Positions 43,744 to 52,693 are shown, numbered from the stretch's first letter. The stretch: DNA of 64,000 nt from an uncultured Bacteroidales bacterium (GCA_903903985.1 CAIVAT010000022.1:62001-126000); one strand, 5' to 3'. Notes: a model not told the origin generated them from the sequence alone. Translations and numbers: made by a program.

Positions 43744-43914
43744 ACTATATGATCTCATAAGAAGTATAGCAAGCAAAATCACTTTCTGAATATTGCTTGT
43801 ATTTCAAGGAAAAGGCGTTTCGTCAATTGACGAAGCGTTTTTTTATGGTCTGAAAATCTCAGACTGTTAGTATTCTTTATTCTTCCTCTCTGCCATTGTC
43901 GTATTGCCCGATGA
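43744..43914. other. Spacer after the copper locus
   Basis: Contains an imperfect hairpin (AGGCGTTTCGTCAATTGACG / AAGCG with a T-run at 43835-43842) that could terminate the copper transcript. No gene is seen. Confidence 0.4.
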
Positions 43915-44021
43915 ATTGAAGAACCTCGCAGTAAGCTGTGAGGATTCTTCGAAACCACAGGAATATATATTTTTGCTCGCAAACCTCGCGGTAAGCGTGG
44001 AATGCCCTCACAGGGATTCAA
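43915..44021. repeat. 107-base two-hairpin repeat, copy 2
   Basis: Same length and order as copy 1 (19165-19271): shared ATTGAAGAACCTCGC, GAGG(A)TTCTTCGA, TTTTTGCTCGC and ATTCAA. In hairpin 1 the inner stem changes from CGG/CCA to CAG/CTG, which keeps the pairing. Confidence 0.8.
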
Positions 44022-44200
44022 CATTTTTTTGTCTTATGTTTTTCCCGAAAGCAATAGAGAAGGATCCGAAACATAAATGGACATGTTTTTAGTGAGGGGA
44101 ATAAATCCATTTAACAAAAATACTACTGCAATGTTCCAGCATGGGAACAGTAAAAAAGCCTTAAATCGTAGAGAAAAAGGCATTTGGGTTAAATTTGGAG

Positions 44201-44274
44201 TGGAGTATACCGGAGTCGAACCGGTGACCTCTGCATTGCGAACGCAGCGCTCTGGCCAACTGAGCTAATACCCC
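44201..44274 (-). tRNA. tRNA-Ala, anticodon read as CGC
   Basis: On the minus strand a full cloverleaf is present. The acceptor GGGGTAT pairs with ATACTCC, including the G3:U70 pair that identifies alanine tRNAs. The D arm is GCTC...GAGC, the anticodon stem CTGCG/TGCAG with loop TTCGCAA, and the T arm ACCGG-TTCGACT-CCGGT. The discriminator is A and CCA is not encoded. The loop gives anticodon CGC (codon GCG). Confidence 0.93.
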
Positions 44275-44295
44275 AAGCGGTTCAGGGATCGGGTA

Positions 44296-44303
44296 CAAAG
44301 ATA
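44296..44303 (-). promoter_or_regulatory. -7 element for tRNA-Ala
   Basis: Minus-strand TATCTTTG fits TAnnTTTG. Transcription would start about 14 bases before the tRNA 5' end. Confidence 0.65.
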
Positions 44304-44308
44304 AAGGA

Positions 44309-44408
44309 ATTTACGATTTACGATTTTGGATTTAGGATTGAACAGAAAAATATACCTGACCCGGAAAATTGTAACACTCCACTCGAAAATCCAAAATCGT
44401 AAATCAAA
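44309..44408. repeat. Inverted pair of 7-base arrays (ATTTACG word)
   Basis: Left arm 44309-44343: ATTTACG, ATTTACG, ATTTTGG, ATTTAGG, ATTGAAC. Right arm 44385-44408 is the inverse (AAAATCC, AAAATCG, TAAATCA). The arms share ~17 complementary bases and overlap the stop codon of the cytochrome gene (44404-44406). They could form a hairpin. Confidence 0.7.
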
Positions 44409-45384
44409 TTGCCTGTTTCGTTTTGACAACTTTGTTCTTCACCGGTTTCAGGTTGTGCAGATACCTGTAAATAGCTTTCAGATCATTTGTATCCATCCCG
44501 GCATACATCGTCCAGGGCATGATCGACTGCATTTCGCCTTTCTGGAGATCGGGAGGCCTGAACGTTGCCAAATCATAGGTTCTGAAACGGAAAATAAATG
44601 CCTCCTTTGTCCACTTGCCAATACCCGTTTCCTGGTCTGGCGTGATATTGGGAGAAATAAGCAGGTTGCCATCCGGCATCTGGAATTCCCTGCCTCCCGA
44701 AAAGGCAAGACTTTCCACGATCTGGCCATGTTCGGCAGGGGTATGACATTCAATACATCCTGATGCCTTCACCAGGTACGCCCCATACGCCAGTGTATCC
44801 GTTGCCGGAGGCCTCACATGAGGATCAGCTTTGCGTGGGATCAGGTGGAGGATGACATTCATGGGGAAAGTCGGATCAGACCGGGATGGCTCATAGTCAA
44901 TGGATGGAATGCTGCGGATATAAGCGATCACGCAGTATATATCCTCCGTGTCGAGCTTCCCGTATGCCGGATAGGGCATGATCGGGAAGAGCGGATGACC
45001 GTCTCTGCTGACACCGCTGGTAATGGCACGATAAATTTCAGCATCGGTCCAGTCGTTCAAATGAAAGGGGGTGATGTTCGCTGAACGGAATTGCCCCGGG
45101 AAGCCAAGTTTTTCATCGAAAATCTCCCCTCCTTTTCCCTCAGTTCCCGTAATCAGTGGCCCCGAAAATTTGCTCCAGTCACGGGTTGAATGGCAATCCA
45201 TGCATACCATTACATGATTTGCCAGGTATTTTCCCCTTTGGATGCGTGCATCAGTTGGTTCAACTTTTACATCCTTCACCGGAATGTTTGGCAGAAACAA
45301 GACAATATAGAAAATTACCAGAACAACGATCAACACCAGGGCTGCGACTACGCCACCGAGGATCTTAGGCCATTTTTTTTTCAT
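44404..45384 (-). CDS. Membrane-anchored diheme cytochrome c
   Basis: 326 residues. A basic N-terminus and one membrane span (about 8-32) anchor the protein with the rest outside. Two heme c motifs are CMDCH (about 61-65) and CIECH (about 213-217). Probable Met ligands lie in HPLFPIMPYPAYG (about 130-142) and MPWTMYAG (about 294-301). The pattern of two fused class I cytochrome domains resembles the cytochrome subunits of periplasmic alcohol/aldehyde dehydrogenases. No such dehydrogenase is adjacent; the GMC oxidoreductase at 48149 lacks a signal peptide, so the electron donor is unknown. Cytochrome c use fits an aerobic or respiratory lifestyle. Confidence 0.9.
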   Translation of the reverse strand: MKKKWPKILGGVVAALVLIVVLVIFYIVLFLPNIPVKDVKVEPTDARIQRGKYLANHVMVCMDCHSTRDWSKFSGPLITGTEGKGGEIFDEKLGFPGQFRSANITPFHLNDWTDAEIYRAITSGVSRDGHPLFPIMPYPAYGKLDTEDIYCVIAYIRSIPSIDYEPSRSDPTFPMNVILHLIPRKADPHVRPPATDTLAYGAYLVKASGCIECHTPAEHGQIVESLAFSGGREFQMPDGNLLISPNITPDQETGIGKWTKEAFIFRFRTYDLATFRPPDLQKGEMQSIMPWTMYAGMDTNDLKAIYRYLHNLKPVKNKVVKTKQAI

Positions 45385-45436
45385 GGTTGGAGTTATTAAT
45401 GTGTATGAATTGCAACCTGGGTACTTTTATTGTTAA

Positions 45437-45508
45437 GATACAAGGTAACAAGGTGACAGGGTAACAAAGTAACAAGGTGACACCGTTACAAGGCAAAAGA
45501 GCTACAAG
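45437..45508. repeat. Quasi-tandem 8-base array GTAACAAG
   Basis: After ATACAAG, eight octamers are in exact register: GTAACAAG, GTGACAGG, GTAACAAA, GTAACAAG, GTGACACC, GTTACAAG, GCAAAAGA, GCTACAAG. The spacer around it (45385-45797) holds no gene that I can see. Confidence 0.8.
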
Positions 45509-45797
45509 CATCGGGGCAGCAAGTCAAATATTTCTTCCGGGACAAATTATCAAATTTGCATCGGTGTTAGCCCAAAACTTGCTGACAATTATCAGTCCCC
45601 GGATTTAATATCAAAAATAATAAAATATAATAATTCCAAATAAGAATTTAAATATTTTTTTTGATGAAACGCTTTCGTCCCCGTAAGGAAAAACTTCCTC
45701 TATGACCAACCTTTTGAATCAATCACCGGAGTATCTCGTGCTTTGTTTGTAAACAAATTCATTGAGGTAATCCTTTCAGAAATCTGGGTCCATTTCA

Positions 45798-46047
45798 TGC
45801 AAAAAAAAGGTAGCCGGCAGCACATATCCTTCCATCGTTTGACAACACAGTCGTTGAATGCAGTGACAATAACTAAGGCGCGCATGCGTTTAATTTTTAT
45901 ATCAAGGATGGTCGTCTGATCATTCCGGAGACAAGGGAAACGGGGTTTCAGGATGGCACAAACCCGGGCGGCAAAGGAAAGAGGAGGCCACCTGCTGAAG
46001 ACCAGGAAACCAAAGGCTCTTATGCAAAGAAGACACCAGGCAAATGA
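45798..46047 (+). pseudogene. Unidentified gene remnant upstream of the RDD fusion gene
   Basis: A frame without a start reads AHAFNFYIKDGRLIIPETRE then TGFQDGTNPGGKGKRRPP and stops at TGA 46045-46047. A neighbouring frame carries VTITKAR just before it, as if one indel broke a longer gene. The stop overlaps the next ATG (ATGA), the arrangement of a once-coupled gene pair. I do not recognise the family. Confidence 0.3.
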
Positions 46048-47873
46048 CTACCAAAACCAATCTGCCGTTTATGGAAACCAACACAACCAAAGCCGGATTC
46101 TGGCGAAGGATCGCTGCCGGATGGATTGACGCATTCATCATCTTCGTCATAACGAACCTCGTTATCGAATTCTTCGTACTAATGAATGTCAGGATCTCAT
46201 CCGGAACCCTTTTCCTGATTCTCGGGGCGGTTTATTCCAGCATCCTGCTATCCCGGTTCAGGCAAACACCAGGCAAGATGATCATGAAAGTCTTTATTTC
46301 CGCCGGATCCGGCGAGCCCCTAAGCAACCGGAACATCGTTTTGCGTGAAGTCTTCGGAAAATGGGGAATAACACTTGCCCTGCCAATGATGCTGGCCATT
46401 ATCCTGGGTGGAAGAACGTATCTTCCGACTTTCACCGACATCCTATTTCTTATTCCCTCAGCCATATTCTGCATCATCTGGTATTTGTTCACCCGGCAGA
46501 TGTGGTACGACCGCATGGCCGGTTTGACTGTTGAGTATCATCCCCAGTCAAAAAAATCAAAAACTGCATTTATAGTCCTGGTGACAGCCGCTTTGATTGG
46601 GGGTGGACTGGCTTTTACCCAGTACAAAGTGATGCACCGCATCCCATGCAGGCTGGCCCTCTACCGCAACATCAATTCGATTAAACCATACGTCAGGTTC
46701 CTCAAAAAGCAGAAGACCTCCCCTGTTGATTATGTCATCGGACTATTCGACAAATACGATGTGGTGGTGCTTTGCGAAAGGGCACACCCTGAAATGACCC
46801 AATACGATTTCATCTTCAATATTGTGAAGGATCCGCGTTTTATCAATAAAGCCGGCATGGTGTTCACCGAGATCGGGCAGAAAGGAATGCAGCAATACCT
46901 GGATAATTTTATGAACACCGACTGCCTTTCGGACAGTCATGTCAAAGAGCATATACTGCAGATTACCAGGAATTCAGCGGTTCACCCGGCATGGACCAAC
47001 TACAACTGGTATCAGTTTATTGAACGGCTTTACAAACTGAACCGGACCCTGCCACCTGAAAAAAGAGTAAGGTATTATTTTACCGACTCCCCGGTGGACT
47101 GGCAGGCTATAAAAAACCAGAAGGACTACCTGGAGTATGAACATAAATATGTGTGGCACCGCGACAGCCTGATGGCTCAGACCGTGATAGACGTAATGAA
47201 GGGCCGGAATGCAACGGATAGCGTACATAAGAAATGCCTTGTGATCATGAATTACAGGCATGCGTTTGAACTTACCGACAGGGATCCCGATGTGGGCAGG
47301 GACAATACGTTCGAATACATTAAAGATGCCTTCGGAGACAAGGCAGTCAATGTGATGATCAACACCAGGGTGATCACCATTTTCCCGCCTGCTGGCGGCT
47401 TATGGGAGGAGGCTTTTGAGAAAACAGGTAACAAACCTGCAGGATTCGACTTCAGGGGTTCCCCTTTCGGAGCCGACAATTTCGATATGTTTCCCTGGGA
47501 TATAGCGATGAGTGGCATCTTCGGTTCCCGCTCTCCATCGGCAGGCGGGCTTCTCAGGTATCGGGATGTTTTCACAGGCTTTGTTTTCATCAATCCTGCG
47601 GAGAAATTATACTGGCAGCAGTCCACACCCGGATATTTCGACGGGTTTGAGAAAGAGTACATCAGGAGATGCGGTTGTATTAAAGCAGAATATGAAGGCG
47701 CAGCAAAAGAAGAGATGGCTGCCATTCAAGCCAGTGGGGATGAACCCGCAGTAAAATACGCAGAATACCAGGCCGAAACCCTCCTCTCCCTGTTCCTTTA
47801 CTGCTTTTTCGGGATCGGGCTGATCACGGGTTTGATTGCCTTTGCTTTTCAGAAAGCGCAGGGCAAAGGATAA
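46044..47873 (+). CDS. RDD membrane domain fused to an EreA/ChaN-like domain
   Basis: 609 residues. The N-terminal RDD domain (about 15-160) has FWRRIAAGWIDAFIIFVITN, RQTPGKMIMKVFI and the closing MWYDRMAGLTVEY, with three or more spans. A further span follows (about 172-192). The soluble part (about 200-575) resembles the erythromycin-esterase/ChaN/Tiki superfamily: DVVVLCERAHPEMTQYDFIF with Glu245 and His248, VFTEIGQKGMQQYLDNFM and CLVIMNYRHAFEL. A last span lies at about 580-603. RDD domains are poorly understood (ion transport has been reported). EreA/ChaN folds hydrolyse or bind esters or heme. The combined function is unknown. A second ATG at 46071 is an alternative start. Confidence 0.75.
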   Translation: MTTKTNLPFMETNTTKAGFWRRIAAGWIDAFIIFVITNLVIEFFVLMNVRISSGTLFLILGAVYSSILLSRFRQTPGKMIMKVFISAGSGEPLSNRNIVLREVFGKWGITLALPMMLAIILGGRTYLPTFTDILFLIPSAIFCIIWYLFTRQMWYDRMAGLTVEYHPQSKKSKTAFIVLVTAALIGGGLAFTQYKVMHRIPCRLALYRNINSIKPYVRFLKKQKTSPVDYVIGLFDKYDVVVLCERAHPEMTQYDFIFNIVKDPRFINKAGMVFTEIGQKGMQQYLDNFMNTDCLSDSHVKEHILQITRNSAVHPAWTNYNWYQFIERLYKLNRTLPPEKRVRYYFTDSPVDWQAIKNQKDYLEYEHKYVWHRDSLMAQTVIDVMKGRNATDSVHKKCLVIMNYRHAFELTDRDPDVGRDNTFEYIKDAFGDKAVNVMINTRVITIFPPAGGLWEEAFEKTGNKPAGFDFRGSPFGADNFDMFPWDIAMSGIFGSRSPSAGGLLRYRDVFTGFVFINPAEKLYWQQSTPGYFDGFEKEYIRRCGCIKAEYEGAAKEEMAAIQASGDEPAVKYAEYQAETLLSLFLYCFFGIGLITGLIAFAFQKAQGKG

Positions 47874-48148
47874 CAGGGAATATCGTTTTATAATTAATAA
47901 AAAAGATATTGTGGATAACAAAAACCGGCGGCGGGTTACTCCATAGCTACCCCAATGATACTCCATAGATACAGGTTAAGTCCGCTTTCCTTGGGAGACA
48001 AGGGGTTCTGAGAGACAGATAGAAGAAAGAGTGAAGGGGATGAGGCAATCAAACGCCCTCCCGGGGAATGATCGTTTTTCGTCGAATCAGGAATTATCCC
48101 GCAAACTTCCTATATTTACACCCTTCGTTTCCGATGAAATGACATCGC
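47874..48148. other. Spacer before the GMC oxidoreductase, with one G-rich repeat copy
   Basis: 275 bases without a gene. GGGGATGAGGCAAT at about 48037-48050, followed by CCCTCCCGGGG, belongs to the dispersed G-rich family. TATATTTA at 48111-48118 is a possible -7 element (one mismatch). Confidence 0.5.
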
Positions 48149-49777
48149 ATGATATACGATTATATTGTAATTGGCTCTGGTTTCGGTGGCAGCGTTGCCA
48201 GTCTCCGCCTTGCAGAAAAAGGTTATTCCGTTCTGACCCTCGAACAGGGAAAACGTTATAATCCCAAAGATTTTCCGAAGACCAACTGGAACCTTGCAAA
48301 ATATCTGTGGGTACCTGCCTTTAGGTTTTTTGGATTTCAAAAACTCTCTTTTTTTTCAGCGGCAAGTATCATGAGCGGAACGGGTGTGGGCGGAGGCAGC
48401 CTTGTTTATGCCAACACGTTATACATTCCCCCCGACGCATTTTTCAACAATCTTTCATGGCACCGCTTCGGCGACTGGAAAACAATTCTCGGGCCTTTTT
48501 ACAACAGGGCTTCCTTCATGCTCGGAAGAAAAAAATTTTCGAAACTGAACATCGAAGATCATCTGCTTGAAGAGGTTTCCAGGGACCTGAAGGCGCATGA
48601 TACATTTGAAACAGTTTATGTTGGCGTAAATATCGATGGCTCTGATCAGGAGACGGATCCATATTTTAACGGGCTGGGACCCCTCCGTAAAGGTTGCATT
48701 GAATGTGCCGGATGCATGGTTGGATGCAGGGAAAATGCGAAAAACACCCTTGACAGGAACTATTTATGGTTCGCTGAGAAGCTGGGCGCTATTATCCTCC
48801 CGGAAACAAAGGCGGAAAAGATCACTTACCATGATGGTCTTTATCATGTTGGAACAAGCCATGTAACCTCGTTTTTCCCCCGGGCAAATAAAGTGTTCCA
48901 GGCAAAAGGAATTATTGTTGCGGCAGGCGCCCTGGGAACGCTGAATCTCCTGCTTAAACAGAAGTACAAGTATGCGACCCTGCCCCTGCTGTCAACCACA
49001 CTCGGTTACGAACTCAGAACAAATGCGGAGACACTCTGCGCTGTCTCCGGGGCAAAAGAGAAAATGAACAACGGACTGGCTATTACTTCTGTCTTTAGTC
49101 CTGATCCTTACACCCATGTTGAGGTGGTCAAATACCCCGATGGTTCAAACGCCATGAAGTGGTTTTTCGGATTATCGGTCCCCGGCGCTGGAACCCCGGC
49201 AAAAAGGATATGGATGCTGGTGCTGAAAACCATCATGCATCCATGGATGTTCCTGAAAACAGTGTTTAATTTCACATGGTCGACCGGATCGGTCATATTC
49301 CTGGTGATGCAATCGGCCGACAATGCCATGAGGATGGTATGGAAAAAAAATCTGTTCGGTGGAACGATGAAGATCGATAACCGGGGAAATAAAAAAGTAC
49401 CAGCCTTTATCCAGGTCGGACAGGAGGTCATGGAGCGCTATGCACGAAAGGTTGCAGGAGTGCCTCAGAACATCCTTCTTGAAGTGCTTTTCAACAGGCC
49501 GACCACCGCACATATCCTGGGAGGTTGCCCGATGTCGGAAACGGCTGAAACAGGGGTTGTTGATAAAAATATGAAGGTACATGGTTATCCTGGTTTCTAT
49601 ATCACAGACGGTTCTGTGATCCAGGGGAATATTGGCGTCAATCCCAGCCTGACCATTACTGCCATGGCTGAATATTGTATGAATGGCATTCCGGTAAAGG
49701 AAGGAGCCCGGGAAACAGATATTTCTAAACAATTAATGATTCTTGAAGAGGAATGGAAAAGGAAGAAATCAGCTTGA
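48149..49777 (+). CDS. GMC family FAD-dependent oxidoreductase (cholesterol-oxidase-like)
   Basis: 542 residues. The dinucleotide-binding site is YIVIGSGFGGSVASLRLAEK (about 5-24). A GMC signature-like stretch is SGTGVGGGSLVYANTLYIPP (about 76-95). The C-terminal domain has HILGGCPM and IQGNIGVNPSLTITAMAEY (about 491-522). A cysteine set C183-x2-C186-x2-C189-x3-C193 (GCIECAGCMVGC) lies between the FAD and substrate parts, followed by KNTLDRNYL. It is absent from fungal glucose oxidases and found in cholesterol-oxidase-like members. No signal peptide is seen. The gene overlaps a following aldehyde dehydrogenase by 25 bases, suggesting stepwise oxidation of an alcohol to an acid. The alcohol is unknown. 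Confidence 0.88.
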   Translation: MIYDYIVIGSGFGGSVASLRLAEKGYSVLTLEQGKRYNPKDFPKTNWNLAKYLWVPAFRFFGFQKLSFFSAASIMSGTGVGGGSLVYANTLYIPPDAFFNNLSWHRFGDWKTILGPFYNRASFMLGRKKFSKLNIEDHLLEEVSRDLKAHDTFETVYVGVNIDGSDQETDPYFNGLGPLRKGCIECAGCMVGCRENAKNTLDRNYLWFAEKLGAIILPETKAEKITYHDGLYHVGTSHVTSFFPRANKVFQAKGIIVAAGALGTLNLLLKQKYKYATLPLLSTTLGYELRTNAETLCAVSGAKEKMNNGLAITSVFSPDPYTHVEVVKYPDGSNAMKWFFGLSVPGAGTPAKRIWMLVLKTIMHPWMFLKTVFNFTWSTGSVIFLVMQSADNAMRMVWKKNLFGGTMKIDNRGNKKVPAFIQVGQEVMERYARKVAGVPQNILLEVLFNRPTTAHILGGCPMSETAETGVVDKNMKVHGYPGFYITDGSVIQGNIGVNPSLTITAMAEYCMNGIPVKEGARETDISKQLMILEEEWKRKKSA

Positions 49778-51129
49778 TCCTTGAGGGGCAGCGCAGGTTT
49801 TTTGCAACCGGTAAAACTTTCGGCACAGATTTCAGGATTGAAACGCTGAAAAAATTACGATCCCTGATCATCCTGCATGAACACGAAATTGTTGATGCCT
49901 TGTTTGAAGATTTTCACAAGCCGGAATTTGAGGTGATCGCCACCGAAACGCGCTTTGTCATCAAAGAGCTTAACCATACTATTGGTAAACTGAGAACCTG
50001 GGCAAAGAAGAGAAGCGTGGCAACTCCGATCGTTCATTTTTTGTCGCATAGCTATGTTGTTCCCCAACCTTACGGGCAGGTGCTGGTGCTGTCGCCCTGG
50101 AATTTCCCCTTCCAGCTTGCTTTCATGCCACTGGTGGGTGCGCTTTCAGCCGGCAATTGTGTGATTCTGAAGGCTTCGGGACAGGTGCCGCATATTACCG
50201 CCGTGATGGGGAAAATACTCAGCAACTTCCCGCGTGAACTGGTTGCGATGATCGATGGCGGTCATGCCACCAGCGACTACCTTCTTGATCAAAAGTTTGA
50301 TTACATATTTTTCACAGGAAGTCCGAGGGTGGGGAAGTATATCATGCAGAAAGCATCTGTAAACCTCACACCGTTCTCCCTGGAACTTGGCGGGAAAAAT
50401 CCCTGCGTGATCGCCGCCGACGCACGGCTCGATTATGCGGCCAGGAGAATCGCATGGGGGAAGTTCATCAATTGCGGTCAAACCTGTGTGAGTCCAGATT
50501 ATATCCTGATTGATAAAAAAATCAGGGATCCTTTTCTTGAACTTATTTCAAAGGAGATTCATTCCTTCTATGGTGGAAATCCTGAAAAGAGTGATGATTT
50601 TGCACGGGTCATCAGCCCGGAAAGTGTCCATCGGCTTGCATCTCATATGAAGTGCGGGCAAATCGTTGTCGGGGGCAACGCTGATGCGGATGCCCGCTAT
50701 GTTGAACCAACCGTCATCAAGGATGTGCAGCCAGGGGATCCGATCATGCAGGAGGAGATTTTCGGGCCGGTCCTTCCGGTCATTGACTTCGACAACTTCG
50801 ATGAGGTGTATGCCATCATTGAACAACATCCAAAACCGCTTGCCACCTATATTTTTTCCACGGATAAAAAGCGTATTCGTGAATTTCTGCTGAAAACCCA
50901 ATCGGGGAACGTCAGTGTAAATGAAACAGTGATGCAGATCGCTTCTCCTTATCTTCCTTACGGAGGGATCGGGCCGAGCGGGATTGGCCGATATCACGGT
51001 AAAAAGTCGTTTGAAACTTTTTCCAACATGCGCTCGGTGCTCGTAAAATCAAATCTTTTCGATGTCTGGCTGCGATACCCCCCTTATTCAAAATTTAAAA
51101 CGAAGATTGTAAGTTTTTTAATGAAGTGA
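49753..51129 (+). CDS. Aldehyde dehydrogenase (ALDH3 / coniferyl-aldehyde type)
   Basis: 458 residues. The NAD site and fold are clear: VLVLSPWNFPFQLAFMPLVG (about 111-130), YIFFTGSPRVGKYIMQKA (about 188-205), the general base Glu in PFSLELGGKNPCVIAADA (about 211-228), the catalytic Cys in FINCGQTCVSPDYI (about 238-251) and EEIFGPVLPVIDFDN. The lack of an N-terminal extension and the short size (~460 residues) place it with ALDH3. The tail is slightly hydrophobic (KFKTKIVSFLMK), as in membrane-attached fatty-aldehyde dehydrogenases. It overlaps the GMC gene and most likely oxidises the aldehyde that enzyme makes. Confidence 0.93.
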   Translation: MEKEEISLILEGQRRFFATGKTFGTDFRIETLKKLRSLIILHEHEIVDALFEDFHKPEFEVIATETRFVIKELNHTIGKLRTWAKKRSVATPIVHFLSHSYVVPQPYGQVLVLSPWNFPFQLAFMPLVGALSAGNCVILKASGQVPHITAVMGKILSNFPRELVAMIDGGHATSDYLLDQKFDYIFFTGSPRVGKYIMQKASVNLTPFSLELGGKNPCVIAADARLDYAARRIAWGKFINCGQTCVSPDYILIDKKIRDPFLELISKEIHSFYGGNPEKSDDFARVISPESVHRLASHMKCGQIVVGGNADADARYVEPTVIKDVQPGDPIMQEEIFGPVLPVIDFDNFDEVYAIIEQHPKPLATYIFSTDKKRIREFLLKTQSGNVSVNETVMQIASPYLPYGGIGPSGIGRYHGKKSFETFSNMRSVLVKSNLFDVWLRYPPYSKFKTKIVSFLMK

Positions 51130-51154
51130 ACATCCTCTTTACGGAAGTTTGTGA

Positions 51155-52561
51155 TCAATAAAAATTCATGATATGCTTCCATCCGTTTTCCACGGTTTCC
51201 TGGCTCGCATGTGTTTGCCCGGCGACAAACCGGATCACATATTTGCCATTGAGCCGGGTATGGGTCAGAAAAACCTTTCCTGACCGGTTTATATTCTTCA
51301 ATGCCTTTTCATTAAGATCATCCAAAGAAATCTCATCGTCAAGTCCTTCAGGATGAAACCGGAAACAAACGAGGTTGAACGGCACGGGGGCCATTAATTC
51401 GATACCGCGTGTTTTGAGGATTTCTGCTTTCAGCCATTGCCCGAAGGCAATATGGTTGCGGATTTTCAGTTGCATGCCGGAGATTCCGTAGGTGCGGATC
51501 ACAAACCAGAGTTTCAGCGCACGAAACCTTCTTCCAAGCGGCACGCCCCAGTCGCGGTAGTTGTTCACCAGCTTGTCCTCCGCTGTTTTGAGGTATTCCG
51601 GCAGGATGCTGAAGGTATTGATCAGCGCCTGCTTATCGCGGATAAAATAGGCTGAACAATCGAAATTGGTAAACATCCATTTGTGCGGGTTTACCACAAA
51701 CGAGTCGCAGCGACCGATGCCGGGCATCAAACCGCGTACTTCCGGCAACATCAGGGCTGTTCCGGCATAGGATGCATCGACATGATGCCAGCAACCGTAT
51801 TTTTCGCATATGCTCCCGATTTCACCTGTAGGGTCGAGGGCATTGGAACTGGTTGTTCCGAACGTGGAGACTACGGCGAGCGGAATATACCCTGCCGCGA
51901 TGTCGCGGATGATTGCTTCCTCCAGCAGGTCTGTTCTCATGGCAAAAGCAGAATCTACTTCGATCTTCAGGAGGTTCTCCATCCCGATCCCGGCAATTTT
52001 AACACCCTTGTCGATGGAAGAATGTCCCTGTGTGGAGGTATAAACCCGGTAACGGCCGGCAGAGGGGAAGCCCCTGCGGTTGATGGCAAAATCCGTCTTT
52101 TTTTCACGGGCAGTAAGCAGTGCTACCAATGTTGCCGAGGAGCTGCTGTCCTGGATAACCCCGGTAAAGGCCTTTGGGAGCCCCAGGAGATCACGCATCC
52201 ATTCCATCATGCGTTCCTCAAGTTCTTCTGCTGCCGGAGAGGTAAGCCAGAGCATGCACTGGGCGCCCATAGTCGCGGTAAGCATCTCTGCAAGGATGGA
52301 GGGTTCGCTGTTGTTTGCCGGAAAATAAGCAAAAAAACCGGGATGCTGCCAGTGGGTCATTCCCGGGAGGATGATACTTTTAAAATCTGAGAAAATTGTT
52401 TTGAAATCTTCACCATCCAGGGGCGCTGAAAAAGGAAGCTGCCCCTTGATATCACCGGGATGAAGCCCGGGCGTTACCGGGTACTGGTCTAAATTTCCCA
52501 GGTAATCTGCCATCCAGTCCACCATTTCGTGGGCATGCAGACGGAATTCTTCATTGGTCAT
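51155..52561 (-). CDS. PLP-dependent aromatic-L-amino-acid decarboxylase (group II)
   Basis: 468 residues. The PLP-binding Lys is in FVVNPHKWMFTNFDCSAYFI (about 302-321). The conserved HVDASYAGTALMLPE (about 268-282) carries the Asp that pairs with the PLP nitrogen, and GVIQDSSSSATLVALLTARE is the phosphate-binding region. MTHWQHPGFFAYFPANNSEP (about 69-88) is typical of DOPA/tyrosine/tryptophan decarboxylases rather than glutamate decarboxylases. The enzyme should turn an aromatic amino acid into its amine. This competes with the tyrosine breakdown pathway at 62543-64000. The gene converges on the ALDH gene and diverges from acetyl-CoA synthetase. Confidence 0.93.
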   Translation of the reverse strand: MTNEEFRLHAHEMVDWMADYLGNLDQYPVTPGLHPGDIKGQLPFSAPLDGEDFKTIFSDFKSIILPGMTHWQHPGFFAYFPANNSEPSILAEMLTATMGAQCMLWLTSPAAEELEERMMEWMRDLLGLPKAFTGVIQDSSSSATLVALLTAREKKTDFAINRRGFPSAGRYRVYTSTQGHSSIDKGVKIAGIGMENLLKIEVDSAFAMRTDLLEEAIIRDIAAGYIPLAVVSTFGTTSSNALDPTGEIGSICEKYGCWHHVDASYAGTALMLPEVRGLMPGIGRCDSFVVNPHKWMFTNFDCSAYFIRDKQALINTFSILPEYLKTAEDKLVNNYRDWGVPLGRRFRALKLWFVIRTYGISGMQLKIRNHIAFGQWLKAEILKTRGIELMAPVPFNLVCFRFHPEGLDDEISLDDLNEKALKNINRSGKVFLTHTRLNGKYVIRFVAGQTHASQETVENGWKHIMNFY

Positions 52562-52580
52562 TTTCGTAGATTTGTTCGTA

Positions 52581-52588
52581 CAAATGTA
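52581..52588 (-). promoter_or_regulatory. -7 element for the decarboxylase gene
   Basis: Minus-strand TACATTTG matches TAnnTTTG, 19 bases upstream of the ATG at 52561. Confidence 0.5.
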
Positions 52589-52693
52589 TTATAAAACAGA
52601 TGAATTCCTGTTTCCGTTATAAAGCCCGGATTGGTTAATAATAGCTATTTTAGCGGAAGATTTTTCCTGTTCACAGATCCTAATTCTATCAAC

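Noticed and set aside
45437..45508. CRISPR array in the octamer repeat region
   Set aside because: Units are 8 bases with no spacers, and there are no cas genes in the window.
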